Shown here: in pieces, positions 8,273 to 16,592 of the stretch | Position numbering within the stretch: position 1 is the stretch's first letter | Layout of the letters: the number at the start of each line of letters is the position of its first letter | Source of the DNA: Desulfosporosinus hippei DSM 8344 | GTDB lineage: Bacteria; Bacillota; Desulfitobacteriia; Desulfitobacteriales; Desulfitobacteriaceae | Assembly (NCBI RefSeq): GCF_900100785.1 | Contig: NZ_FNCP01000025.1 | Span: 1 to 64,000, forward strand | Length of the DNA stretch: 64,000 nucleotides | Direction: 5' to 3' | The notes under the pieces: generated by a model | The model's input: only the letters and a program-made list of their open reading frames with translations | Database searches by the model: none | Told to the model about the DNA's origin: nothing | Position numbers and translations under genes: made by a program

Positions 8273-9814
8273 TCAGTCCTTTACCTTCCTCACAACGTCG
8301 ATCACTGTACCATCCCGATATTCTATCACTGCCACGATCTCCTCTGAAGTTTCAATCGGTTTAGGAATTCCCGTGATTTTCTCCGCCAGTTGTTTTAATT
8401 CCTCAATGGTCATCAGCGGAAGTTGAGTCTGGCTTAGTTGTTCTAGCAGATCCAATCTCCTGGGGTTGACGGCTATTCCCCGTTCGGTAACCACGGCATC
8501 AATGCTTTCTCCCGGCGTGGTTACCGTCAGCACTTTATCTCGAATAATCGGAAGCCGAGCCTTCATCAGATTGGTTACCACAATAGCCAGCTTGGATCCT
8601 GCCGCAGTATCACTATGTCCTCCTGAGCCACCCATAATCACTCCACTGGAACCGGTTGTTACATTCACATTAAAATCCAGGTCGATTTCTGTAGCCCCCA
8701 GGATCATGATATCCAGATTATTCACCACTGCTCCCTTAGTATGGGGATTGCCATACATAGAAGCTGACATAAATTGATGGCTGGGATTGTCTCTATAAGA
8801 CTCTACTGCTTTTAAGTCAAAACATTGGACATCCAAGAGGCTTCGAAAAAGCCCTTCTTCCAGCATCTCGACAAGATAGCCCGTAATTCCGCCGGAAGCA
8901 AAACTTCCTATAACTCCTTCGTCCTGCATAATTTTTTTCAGTTCCGCAGCAACAGCCAGGGAGGTTCCCCCCGCTCCCGTTTGAAAAGACATGCCCTCTC
9001 GGACTAAACCTGAGGCTTTAATCAGCTGGGCAGCTCTTTTGGCAATAATCAGCGCCACAGGATCCTTAGTGATTTTGGTAGTTCCGGAAACAATACCCTG
9101 AGGATCTCCGATAGAGTTAATCTTAACGACATAATCTATATAAATTTGGCTAATTTCAATGGGATTGGCGGGATAAGGCACTAAATGATCGGTTATAGCA
9201 ACGGTTACATTGGCATACTCCGCGTCTGCCACCGCATACCCCAAGGAGCCACAGGCAGACTCCCCGTAGACTCCGTTAATATTTCCATAGGTATCAGCGG
9301 TAGGGGCCGCCAAAAAGGCCACATCAATCTTCAGATCTCCGCTTTCTATGGCCCTGGCCCGCCCACCATGAGTTTGCATGATTGCCGGTTTAGTAAGTCT
9401 TCCTCGGGAAACTGCTTCTGCCACAGGTCCGGATAGATAATTAGTGATTAGTCCGGTGACTACTCCGGTTTCCATATGTTTGACCAGAGGGGCATGGATT
9501 GGAAAAATCGAACTGGCTGCGACAGTCAGCCCCTTTAGCCCTCTGGCTGCCAATTTCTCCATGACCATATTTAGAACATAATCTCCATTTCGCAAATGAT
9601 GGTGAAATGAGATGGTCATTCCATCGGTAATTTTTAACCTATCGAAGAGATCATCAAGGCTGGGCAGCACTTTTTGATCCTTGGGAAGGACACTTGTCAG
9701 CTTTACAGCGGATCTTGTTTTTACCCCGCAATTACTGAAGGATCCTTGAAAGGGCTTAACTTGCCCGTACCCGTCTATATAATCGGGAATTTCCCTACCT
9801 AGTAGATTTTTCAT
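8273..9814 (-). CDS. citF: Citrate (or citramalate) lyase alpha subunit, ACP transferase
   Basis: CitF swaps the acetyl group on the ACP thioester for citrate (or citramalate), the first half of the lyase reaction. At 513 residues it has the normal length. Family features include DGMTISFHHHLRNGDYV near 93-109, SGPVAEAVSRGRLTKP, and the late VTTGSSGVIMGGSGGHSDTA segment. Its start overlaps the stop of citE by 4 bp, so it is translationally coupled. The sequence alone does not tell citrate from citramalate. See the finding on the pathway link. Confidence 0.92.
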   Translation of the reverse strand: MKNLLGREIPDYIDGYGQVKPFQGSFSNCGVKTRSAVKLTSVLPKDQKVLPSLDDLFDRLKITDGMTISFHHHLRNGDYVLNMVMEKLAARGLKGLTVAASSIFPIHAPLVKHMETGVVTGLITNYLSGPVAEAVSRGRLTKPAIMQTHGGRARAIESGDLKIDVAFLAAPTADTYGNINGVYGESACGSLGYAVADAEYANVTVAITDHLVPYPANPIEISQIYIDYVVKINSIGDPQGIVSGTTKITKDPVALIIAKRAAQLIKASGLVREGMSFQTGAGGTSLAVAAELKKIMQDEGVIGSFASGGITGYLVEMLEEGLFRSLLDVQCFDLKAVESYRDNPSHQFMSASMYGNPHTKGAVVNNLDIMILGATEIDLDFNVNVTTGSSGVIMGGSGGHSDTAAGSKLAIVVTNLMKARLPIIRDKVLTVTTPGESIDAVVTERGIAVNPRRLDLLEQLSQTQLPLMTIEELKQLAEKITGIPKPIETSEEIVAVIEYRDGTVIDVVRKVKD

Positions 9815-10704
9815 TTTGCTCCACCTTCACCACTAATAAGTCCCAGCCTAACCCCTTGGTCGACAATGCGCTTGGCCCGATTGATGACCGGGGCATCGAT
9901 CATTTTACCATCTAAGGAAAAGACTCCCTGACCTTCTTTCTCCGCTTCCTCCATGGCTTCAAGTATCCTTAACGCCCTCTTTAGCTCATTCTGAGTCGGT
10001 GCGAAGACGGAGTGAATTGTCTCGATCTGTCTCGGATTAATGGCTGCTTTCCCAGTCAGACCTAATCCTTTTCCTCGGGCAGTATCCTTGTTAAGCCCCT
10101 CATGATCATTGGTATCTGTAAAAGGGGTATCTATGGCATCAACTTTTAAAGCTCTGCAGACAGTGGCGACTTTATTGCGGGCATAAAAAATTTCCTCCCC
10201 CTCCTTAGTTCTTTCTATACCTAAATCCGCAGTTAAGTCTTCTCCCCCCAATAAAACCCCGACGGTTCGCGGAGAAGCTTTAATGACGTTAAAAACATTC
10301 TCCAGCCCCAGAGCAGTTTCTATGAGAGCAATAATCTTAATCCCTCCGCTGGGAAAGCCCTCTTCTGCTTCAATTTTAGTAAGAATTTTATCCACCAGCC
10401 TTATCTCATCTTCATTGGCCTTAGGGATTAATAGGGTATGGGGCTGAACTCTGGCGATAACATCTATGTCCGGAGCTCCAAATTCCGTATCTAAGGGATT
10501 AACTCTTACTATGACTTCCACGGCTGAGTAATCGATTGTTTTAATGGCTTCTCTGACTAAGATTCTGGCACTATCTTTTTCTGTCAGACTTACTGCATCT
10601 TCTAAATCCAGAATAATGGAGTCCGCTCCCAGTATGGCCGCATCTTGAAGCATTCTCGGACTGTTTCCGGGCATGAATAGCATACTTCGTCTTAAGGTTT
10701 CCAT
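9811..10704 (-). CDS. citE: Citrate (or citramalate) lyase beta subunit
   Basis: CitE cleaves the citryl- or citramalyl-ACP thioester to acetyl-ACP plus oxaloacetate or pyruvate, in a Mg-dependent TIM barrel of the HpcH/HpaI-CitE family. Visible hallmarks are the N-terminal RSMLFMPGNSPRML, the Asp/Glu motif DSIILDLEDAV, the arginine strand VEVIVRVNPLDT, and GVLLGGEDLTADLG with its metal-binding acidic residues. The length of 297 is typical. It sits between citD and citF. Confidence 0.92.
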   Translation of the reverse strand: METLRRSMLFMPGNSPRMLQDAAILGADSIILDLEDAVSLTEKDSARILVREAIKTIDYSAVEVIVRVNPLDTEFGAPDIDVIARVQPHTLLIPKANEDEIRLVDKILTKIEAEEGFPSGGIKIIALIETALGLENVFNVIKASPRTVGVLLGGEDLTADLGIERTKEGEEIFYARNKVATVCRALKVDAIDTPFTDTNDHEGLNKDTARGKGLGLTGKAAINPRQIETIHSVFAPTQNELKRALRILEAMEEAEKEGQGVFSLDGKMIDAPVINRAKRIVDQGVRLGLISGEGGAK

Positions 10705-10924
10705 TCTAACCCCCCTTATCTTGTTTATCGCGTTCGCGCAGTAGATTATCCCTTTTTGAACCCTGTTGGTTTATACAGAGAAATCTTTTGGAACCTAATT
10801 TATCAGAATACCGATAGAGAGCTCAATATCTCTTTAGAAAAGGAAACCATTTATCAACTTTTACTAACAATTTCCCTTCATTCTCTAGCTTATATTTTTC
10901 AATCTCGTGAACATGTTCTTCAGA
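10705..10924. other. 220-bp gap between citD and citE
   Basis: These two genes usually lie a few bases apart. Here the spacer is AT-rich, has no clear hairpin, and has no minus-strand frame. A plus-strand frame (10756-11001) runs through it into citD antisense and has no ribosome site, so I do not call it a gene. Confidence 0.5.
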
Positions 10925-11188
10925 TTAAATTGCCCTGTTTAGAGCAGTTTCTACTCTGGCCGCAATGGTGTAATCTAAGGCCCCTCGATCTTGAGCCTTA
11001 ATCGAGACACCCTCTACTCCCATTTCCTGTACCTTATGTAAAATCACTTGCTCGATAACCTCTCCGAATTGCTGCATTACAATACTCTCTATATCAAGCT
11101 CAATTATTCCCCGGTCCTTAGGGCTGACCATGATTAGAATATCATTGGACTCTAAAGTCCCAGCTTTTGCAACTTTGGTGATCTTCAC
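10925..11188 (-). CDS. citD: Citrate (or citramalate) lyase acyl carrier protein
   Basis: CitD carries the phosphoribosyl-dephospho-CoA arm to which the acetyl and substrate acyl groups are bound. The 87-residue product shows the conserved attachment region AGTLESNDILI, with the serine at about position 14, and the C-terminal RGALDYTIAARVETAL typical of the family. It is the first gene of the minus-strand cit operon. A large inverted repeat (11247-11285) lies just upstream. Confidence 0.93.
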   Translation of the reverse strand: MKITKVAKAGTLESNDILIMVSPKDRGIIELDIESIVMQQFGEVIEQVILHKVQEMGVEGVSIKAQDRGALDYTIAARVETALNRAI

Positions 11189-11246
11189 TTGCCTACCTCA
11201 CTTCTCAAAGAATACTATGTCGCCTTAATATGCCCTAAAATTACAC

Positions 11247-11285
11247 ATTCCGAACACTAGTCATTAAAAGACTGGTGTTCGGAAT
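11247..11285 (-). terminator. 16-bp inverted repeat between carbonic anhydrase and citD
   Basis: ATTCCGAACACTAGTC (11247-11262) pairs with GACTGGTGTTCGGAAT (11270-11285) across a 7-base loop, with one wobble pair. It lies 40 bp past the stop of the carbonic anhydrase gene and 58 bp before citD. No T run follows directly, so it may be either a terminator or an operator of the cit operon. Confidence 0.5.
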
Positions 11286-11325
11286 ATCTGTTGAAAGATC
11301 AACTTAACCTTTTCCTAGTTTATTA

Positions 11326-11955
11326 TTAGTTGGATAATTCGAATTCTCCGGTTTCATAATTAAAGATGAAAACCTCTCCTGTTTCAATCATATAGTAAAA
11401 ACCATAGATATTTAGTTCTTTGTTAAGATACTTCTCTTTAATGTAGGGATAGGTCAACAAATGCTTGATTTGCTCAAGTATGTTTATTTGCTCGGTTAAC
11501 CATTCTCTTTGGTATATATCCGATTCATCTTTGAGATGTCCCATAACCCGTCTCTTAACGTTATGAGCCAATTCCAGCCATTTTTTAGTATCCGGCAGTT
11601 TGCTGAGAATCTCATCGGGTAGATAAATTGAGGCGCAGCCTCCACAGTTGGAGTGACCACAGACAACTATATTCTCAACCTTCAGAGATTTGACAGCATA
11701 TTCAATGGCAGAAGTCGTTGCCACATAATCCTGATGAGTGTCTTTATAGGGAGGAACGATATTAGCAATATTTCGTACAACAAAAAGTTCTCCCGGTAAG
11801 GACTTAGTTATCATTTCCGGCATTACACGTGAATCAGAACAAGCGATAAATAGGGTATGCGGTTCCTGAACTCGTTTTAATTTACTAAATAATGCTTTAT
11901 GCTCTTCATAGTCTTTCTGTCTAAACTTAATCAGCCCATCTAGTAATCTTTGCAT
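11326..11955 (-). CDS. Beta-class carbonic anhydrase
   Basis: It interconverts CO2 and bicarbonate. The beta-class zinc site is complete: CSDSR gives the Cys ligand and Asp/Arg dyad, and HSNCGGC gives the His and second Cys ligands. I start it at ATG 11955 (209 residues), because TTGGAGG lies 8 bases upstream and homologues begin near MQRLLDGLIKF. A longer frame from 12012 has no ribosome site. It could supply bicarbonate for carboxylation steps linked to the nearby fermentation genes, but the location is the only link. Confidence 0.92.
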   Translation of the reverse strand: MQRLLDGLIKFRQKDYEEHKALFSKLKRVQEPHTLFIACSDSRVMPEMITKSLPGELFVVRNIANIVPPYKDTHQDYVATTSAIEYAVKSLKVENIVVCGHSNCGGCASIYLPDEILSKLPDTKKWLELAHNVKRRVMGHLKDESDIYQREWLTEQINILEQIKHLLTYPYIKEKYLNKELNIYGFYYMIETGEVFIFNYETGEFELSN

Positions 11956-12499
11956 AAGTCGACCTCCAAAAAAAATTTTCTTCGGCTCCTTGGCCCATAC
12001 AGTCTTCAGCACCTATAATATCCATTTGTAATTTCTTGCACTAACTTCATTATAAGGCTTTTTTACTTAAAATAGGAGACTAGTTTTGGCATTTTTCATG
12101 TTTTTATTATGTTTTTTTATTATGGTAATATTATTTTTATATTCATTCTGAACCCCTAAGGTAATTATAGAAAGGCTTGTGGTTCAAGGGTCTGCTTATT
12201 TGACAGCTTAGGGCGACCTTATTACTCAATATTATTTATGATATAAGAACCATTAATCTTAACTATAGCTAATCTAAGTTGAAGCCTGTGTTATGACTTT
12301 TTGCTTTATAATTGACAATACTTGTTGCTCGGAACTTCCCTAGCCGCATCGCCTATAATTCCTGTTAATAAACTGCCCAATATTCCGACTTTTTATCAAA
12401 TCCGAAACTCCTACTTCTATAAGTCGGTATTCCTTATTCTACTTCGGTGGGGGGAGAATCCCCTACCGAAGCCCCGATGTTCCGCTTAGCTGAACGAGT
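11956..12499. other. 544-bp intergenic region with one GC-rich hairpin
   Basis: It is AT-rich near 12050-12160 and contains no convincing reading frame. Near its end, CTTCGGTGGGG (12442-12452) pairs with CCCCTACCGAAG (12460-12471). That hairpin lies just past the stop of the dehydratase activator gene and could end the glutamate operon transcript on the minus strand, although only A/T-mixed sequence follows. Confidence 0.5.
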
Positions 12500-13297
12500 T
12501 CACTGATTTGCGTATACGCAGCAGCCAATTGCCCCATTATACTGGGGCTCTGGGGGTATCACAATCCGACGGCCGGAACCCACTTCTAACAGTTTTGCTA
12601 CTGCCTGGTTGTGGGCTACTCCACCGGTAAAAACTATGACCTCTCCCCGGAAGGAACGCAAGAGAGGTAAAATGCGTCTCACGATGGTAGTGTTCACTCC
12701 GGCAGCCAATTCCGGCAAAGGAAATCCTTCCACAATCTTACCGATTAACTCACTTTCACCAAATACAGCGCAGGTGGAATTAAGTTCCACCGGAGCCTCG
12801 GTGTATTCCCCCAGTTCATCCAGGGAAAGATCGAGTATCGTTGCCATATTCTCGAGATAACGTCCGGAAGAGGCAGCACACTTATCGTTGGTCAAAAAGT
12901 CGATCATCCTGCCTTTTTGAACCTGAATAATTTTACTATCCTGCCCACCCAGATCTACCAGGGTGAAATCCTGCAGACCGGTTTGGAATATTGCTCCCCA
13001 TACATGAGCCTTTAGTTCAGGAATTGCTTCTCCACCGGCAAGTTCCAGAGTATTTCGACCATATCCTGTAGAGACTAAGCGATCTACTTCCGGCAGCCCC
13101 AAGGCTGTAAAGTCCACAGCTAGCTTATCTCCTTGTTTTCGTCCATATTCTCGATAGAAGCGGATGGTATCCAGACTTTCCAGCCGAATAATTCTCAGCT
13201 CTTCCCCTTCAGCCTTTTGCTCCATCAAAGCTATTTTAACGCTCCGACTTCCCAAATCAATTCCACAAATTGTTTGTCGTCTCGACATGTTGTCCAT
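12500..13297 (-). CDS. ATP-dependent activator of a 2-hydroxyacyl-CoA dehydratase-type enzyme
   Basis: The 265-residue protein belongs to the BcrAD/BadFG/HgdC ASKHA ATPases, which pass a single high-energy electron to a partner iron-sulfur enzyme. Seen are the phosphate-binding GIDLGSRSVKIAL at the N-terminus and two cysteine segments, NDKCAASSGRY and NSTCAVFGESEL, expected to bind the dimer-bridging [4Fe-4S] cluster. FTGGVAHNQAV lies near the end. It follows its probable partner (13319-14332) by 21 bp. The true target reaction is unknown. Confidence 0.85.
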   Translation of the reverse strand: MDNMSRRQTICGIDLGSRSVKIALMEQKAEGEELRIIRLESLDTIRFYREYGRKQGDKLAVDFTALGLPEVDRLVSTGYGRNTLELAGGEAIPELKAHVWGAIFQTGLQDFTLVDLGGQDSKIIQVQKGRMIDFLTNDKCAASSGRYLENMATILDLSLDELGEYTEAPVELNSTCAVFGESELIGKIVEGFPLPELAAGVNTTIVRRILPLLRSFRGEVIVFTGGVAHNQAVAKLLEVGSGRRIVIPPEPQYNGAIGCCVYANQ

Positions 13298-13318
13298 CCT
13301 CTCATGACAAGCCTAACC

Positions 13319-14332
13319 TTAGTCTTCGATCATACTTAGAAATGATTCTATCCGCATTTTGTTCCGGGCATCCAACCCCGTTGGATTTTCACCTTCTAAG
13401 GTTAAAATTGGATAGTCCAGCTTTTTCCGAATAATTTGATCCTCTATTTGTCGATAACAAAAGCTTTGGGTGTAGTGAATTATGCCATCAAGTTGACGAC
13501 GCTCTGCTTCCCTGGCAATATCTTCTAAGCGCAGGAACACTTTATAAGGATAGGTATATAAACGATACTGTTCAACAATGTCCGAGGTATTAAAAGGCAT
13601 GGCGAATTGCCTTTGAACTTCATTAAAGACTACTCTGGCTCCGTGGTCTTCTAAATAATCGTATAGTTCCGGGAAAATTGGCGGAACCCCGATATAACCC
13701 AAGCGGATTTCCCGTTTTTTCCCCTTCACGGCACCCGGAGAGGATGCTGAGAGGGGCTCCCTCATGCGGGCAGTCTGAATAAACTCCTCCATCTCAGAGG
13801 CAAAACCTTCTGGGTTACCATTAAAATCTGAACAGGACACCAGATAAAGGTGATTCTCAAACCCGCTGACTCTGTTTTCTTCCCAAGTTAAGCGATCGAT
13901 CTCCCCAGCCAGGGAGCGAACCCGGTCAAGCCGTTTCTTTTGCTCGTTGACATCCTGCCAGGTGGTTCCCAGTACACTTATCAGTTTGTCCATTTGGAGC
14001 CGCAACATGTCCGGATCACGATCATAAGGAAAGGCAAAAGGAATAATCTCAATCCCCTCAACTTCCCAGGTCTCCATCAGAGCATGAGTGTTGCTGCAAT
14101 CCCCTTGGGTTACAGCAACTATCTGCCTGATATCCGGATTTTGCAAGGCTGTAGAATACAGGCCCTTAATCCAGCCACAAACATTGCGAGGATACCCCGC
14201 CAGCTCAGCTTCTTCTAAGCGTTTCATCGCATCCGAGCCGGTAATAAAGATATTGTTCAAATCAACGGGCGTATGCCCTGCAGCATAGATAACTTCAACC
14301 GGTACTGTTGTTGTTAACCCGATTTTACTCAT
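13319..14332 (-). CDS. 2-hydroxyacyl-CoA dehydratase subunit D-like iron-sulfur protein
   Basis: The 337 residues resemble the HgdB/FldC family. Cysteines suited to an Fe-S cluster occur in PRNVCGWIKG, VTQGDCSNTH and HYTQSFCYRQ. Classical dehydratases use two such subunits, but only one gene is present here. That fits the activator-plus-single-subunit arrangement seen in YjiM-like or double-cubane-cluster proteins. Its place between methylaspartate ammonia-lyase and the activator suggests a role linked to glutamate catabolism, perhaps a low-potential reduction. An 8-bp tandem repeat lies just upstream of its ribosome site. Confidence 0.75.
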   Translation of the reverse strand: MSKIGLTTTVPVEVIYAAGHTPVDLNNIFITGSDAMKRLEEAELAGYPRNVCGWIKGLYSTALQNPDIRQIVAVTQGDCSNTHALMETWEVEGIEIIPFAFPYDRDPDMLRLQMDKLISVLGTTWQDVNEQKKRLDRVRSLAGEIDRLTWEENRVSGFENHLYLVSCSDFNGNPEGFASEMEEFIQTARMREPLSASSPGAVKGKKREIRLGYIGVPPIFPELYDYLEDHGARVVFNEVQRQFAMPFNTSDIVEQYRLYTYPYKVFLRLEDIAREAERRQLDGIIHYTQSFCYRQIEDQIIRKKLDYPILTLEGENPTGLDARNKMRIESFLSMIED

Positions 14333-14350
14333 TGGTGTCTACATACTCCT

Positions 14351-14398
14351 TTGGTTCTTTGGTTCTTTGGTTCTTTGGTTCTTTGGTTCTTTGACCCT
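14351..14398. repeat. 8-bp tandem repeat, five perfect copies plus one degenerate
   Basis: The unit TTGGTTCT occurs at 14351, 14359, 14367, 14375 and 14383, then as TTGACCCT at 14391. It occupies the gap between methylaspartate ammonia-lyase and the next gene, immediately upstream of the AAAGGAG ribosome site on the minus strand. Copy number could slip without altering a protein. Confidence 0.9.
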
Positions 14399-14433
14399 TT
14401 AATAATAGCTTCATTATAATAGTATGTTTCCAT

Positions 14434-15687
14434 TTAGGAAGGCAATTGAGCAACCCGCTTTAACACGGCCAATGTTCTATTCATCTCATTGTGGACAATC
14501 ATATATCCTTCATCTACTCCCATACCCGGTTTGGCCAGCATCTGATCCGGACGAGTAGCCAGGGCTACATGGACTGCTGTCCGTCCTCCTGAATCTGTCT
14601 CATTGCAGGATCCACCCACATAAGCACCCACTCCGAATTTTTTCGAGTAAATAACCGCTTCAATGGTATTTTGAATCCCACCCAGATCCGGAGTTTTGAT
14701 TTGAACCATGTCAGCAGCCTGAGCATCTACAAATTTTACTATATCTTCGTAAGTATTGCACCACTCATCCGCTACAATTTCAACCTTTACTCCCCGAGCC
14801 TTTAAGGCCAACCTTAATTCCTTAAGCTGGGCAATTTGCCCTTCAAGACTTCCGGCATCCATGGGCCCTTCAATTCTCAAGTGCAAGGGAGCCGCAGCCT
14901 CTTCCAAGGCTACAAAATACTCCACCATCCGCTCCACATCATCCTCAAAAGCTAACCCAATCGTCCCGTAGACATCAATATGCAGTATGGGCCGATAGTC
15001 ATCCCCACCCAGGGTCAAAATTCGGTTTTTAAGCCAAGTTACATAATCTAAGAGGAGCTCACCATTTTTGCCCAGCTTAGTCTCGACATTATTGATCAAA
15101 GCATGAGGTAAAACCCCGGCACGCTTGATTATCGCTTTATCCGCATTTTCATAGCGGTCATCCCCTGTTTGGGTAAAAATCGGGACCGGTTCCAGAACCA
15201 TAGGCAGCTCGTATTCATTTAAAATCACTTCGGTCATGGTCTTTCGCTGGGCTTTGGCCACTCCATCCAGAATAGCTTGACTCACACCGTAACGGATAGC
15301 GGTATGGTAACCTTCTCCATCCTCACGTTTAGAGTTTTCAACCAAGCCCACTAATTTTCGAAAGGAATCTAACTCTTGCCCAATGAGCTTAGGGGCAATT
15401 TCCTCAAGGATAATCGGTATAAAATCATTGGCCAGAAAGAGAGGATCTCTGCCTCCGGCACCTGAATATTGTACAGCAGCACAATCTCCTGAAGCAATCT
15501 GCCCATCTTCTAAAATAAGCATCACAGAAATCGACTCACCCCGTTGGCGAACCGCCTGGAAACCAGGGGTCTTAGGCTCTCCTACATATGTAAAGCCATC
15601 ATGCTTGACCCCGGATTTAATGGCAAGCTGATCATCAAAATAAAAGCCAGTAAGTCCCGGCGAAGCAATAACGTCAATAATTTTCAT
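14434..15687 (-). CDS. mal: Methylaspartate ammonia-lyase
   Basis: It removes ammonia from (2S,3S)-3-methylaspartate to give mesaconate, the second step of methylaspartate glutamate fermentation. The 417-residue enolase-superfamily protein begins MKIIDVIASPGLTGFYFDD. It shows the SGAGGRDPLFLA region, the metal-site strand LHIDVYG, and DMVQIKTPDLGG with the expected catalytic lysine. It is in the same orientation as the glutamate mutase genes but is separated from glmE by a 974-bp block of repeats. It is upstream of the dehydratase-like pair. Confidence 0.95.
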   Translation of the reverse strand: MKIIDVIASPGLTGFYFDDQLAIKSGVKHDGFTYVGEPKTPGFQAVRQRGESISVMLILEDGQIASGDCAAVQYSGAGGRDPLFLANDFIPIILEEIAPKLIGQELDSFRKLVGLVENSKREDGEGYHTAIRYGVSQAILDGVAKAQRKTMTEVILNEYELPMVLEPVPIFTQTGDDRYENADKAIIKRAGVLPHALINNVETKLGKNGELLLDYVTWLKNRILTLGGDDYRPILHIDVYGTIGLAFEDDVERMVEYFVALEEAAAPLHLRIEGPMDAGSLEGQIAQLKELRLALKARGVKVEIVADEWCNTYEDIVKFVDAQAADMVQIKTPDLGGIQNTIEAVIYSKKFGVGAYVGGSCNETDSGGRTAVHVALATRPDQMLAKPGMGVDEGYMIVHNEMNRTLAVLKRVAQLPS

Positions 15688-15754
15688 TTAATAGGCCTCC
15701 TTAGAATTTAAAGCAGATAGGGGGGACGTTTCTTGTGTCTGGCTCGGGGGAAGC

Positions 15755-15781
15755 GTGTTAGGGGGACGGTCCTTTTAACAC
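15755..15781. repeat. 27-bp palindromic repeat, identical inverted copy at 43243-43269
   Basis: GTGTTA and TAACAC form the ends, with GGGGGACGGTCC inside. The reverse complement of positions 43243-43269 is identical over all 27 bases. Similar GTGTxA...GGGGGACGGT...TxACAC units are common between genes in clostridial genomes, as I recall. Confidence 0.85.
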
Positions 15782-15855
15782 GTTTTTTACTATCCGGGGA
15801 TGACACGGTGACAGTGGGGTGACAGTGGAAGGGTTCTTCTGCCTGGCTCTGGGGC

Positions 15856-16034
15856 GGAGCGCTTGTCTGCACGCGTCTGCGAGTTCCGCCGCTGGCTCGC
15901 TGGACGGTTCGCGAGCGCGTCCGAACCTCTGGGCTTTTCTGAATGTTAACCTGCGGCGCGCTACGGGACGCGAACCGTCGGCCCTCGCTTTGACGCGGCT
16001 CCACTGACGCAGCCGCTTTGCAGACAAGCGCTCC
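15856..16034 (+). repeat. Structured intergenic repeat, copy 1
   Basis: The outer stem is 15856-15870 with 16020-16034, 15 perfect pairs. The inner stem is GACGGTTCGCG (15903-15913) with CGCGAACCGTC (15969-15979). It continues with AGCGCG (15914-15919) and CGCGCT (15957-15962). The loop holds the family motif AACCTCTGGG (15924-15933), then 7 nt and GAATGTTAACC. Part of its 3' half is repeated at about 16085-16200. Confidence 0.7.
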
Positions 16035-16306
16035 TTCAGCCAGTTTGTTGGGAGTGTAAGCAGAACTTTGGGGAGCTTAGGGGTAGACAGGTTCTTCTGT
16101 CCGGCTCTGAGGCGAACCGTCGGCCCTCTCCTTAGCACAGCTCCGCTGACGCATCCACTTAGCTGAAAAGCGCTCCTCCGGCTAGCTTGCTTGGATAGTT
16201 AGCTGAATTTGTGGGACTCGGGTTAGGCTTAGCGGCTGCTACAACCTGACAGGCCACTCTGAAAAGTCCCCAAAATACACTTAAGAACAATAGACCCGAA
16301 TGACAA

Positions 16307-16592
16307 GGGCGGCTTCGATCCACAGGAGTGAACCCATTGCATGGAGAGGCGGTAAAGCCCACAAAGTTGACCTGGGGAAGCGTGCCACGGGTTCACATCA
16401 GGTATTGCCCAGAGGTTTGGCACGAAAGTGTCCGGTGGACATTTTCGCTGAAGCGGCTATCTCCAAAGAATACTTATCCGCTGAAGATCGCTCCCAGGTC
16501 AACGCGTGGGCGAGCCTCGAAATGCTGGGTACGAAGACACTGTCTTCGCACGAATTAACATGGTCTTGCAGCGGATGTGGTCGAAGCCGCCC
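16307..16592 (-). repeat. Structured intergenic repeat, copy 2 (inverted)
   Basis: The outer stem is GGGCGGCTTCG (16307-16317) with CGAAGCCGCCC (16582-16592). The inner stem is GTTGACCTGGG (16366-16376) with CCCAGGTCAAC (16493-16503). The apical stem is CGTGCCA with TGGCACG, and the motif loop is at 16408-16417 (minus strand). It is a homologue of the copy at 39065-39247 but carries extra insertions, one of them containing the palindrome CGAAGACACTGTCTTCG (16532-16548). Confidence 0.75.

Noticed and set aside
10756-11001. 81-residue plus-strand frame between citE and citD
   Set aside because: It overlaps citD antisense, lacks a ribosome site and resembles no protein.
14351-14398. Candidate CRISPR-like direct repeats
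   Set aside because: The units are 8 bp in tandem without spacers, so this is a simple-sequence repeat.
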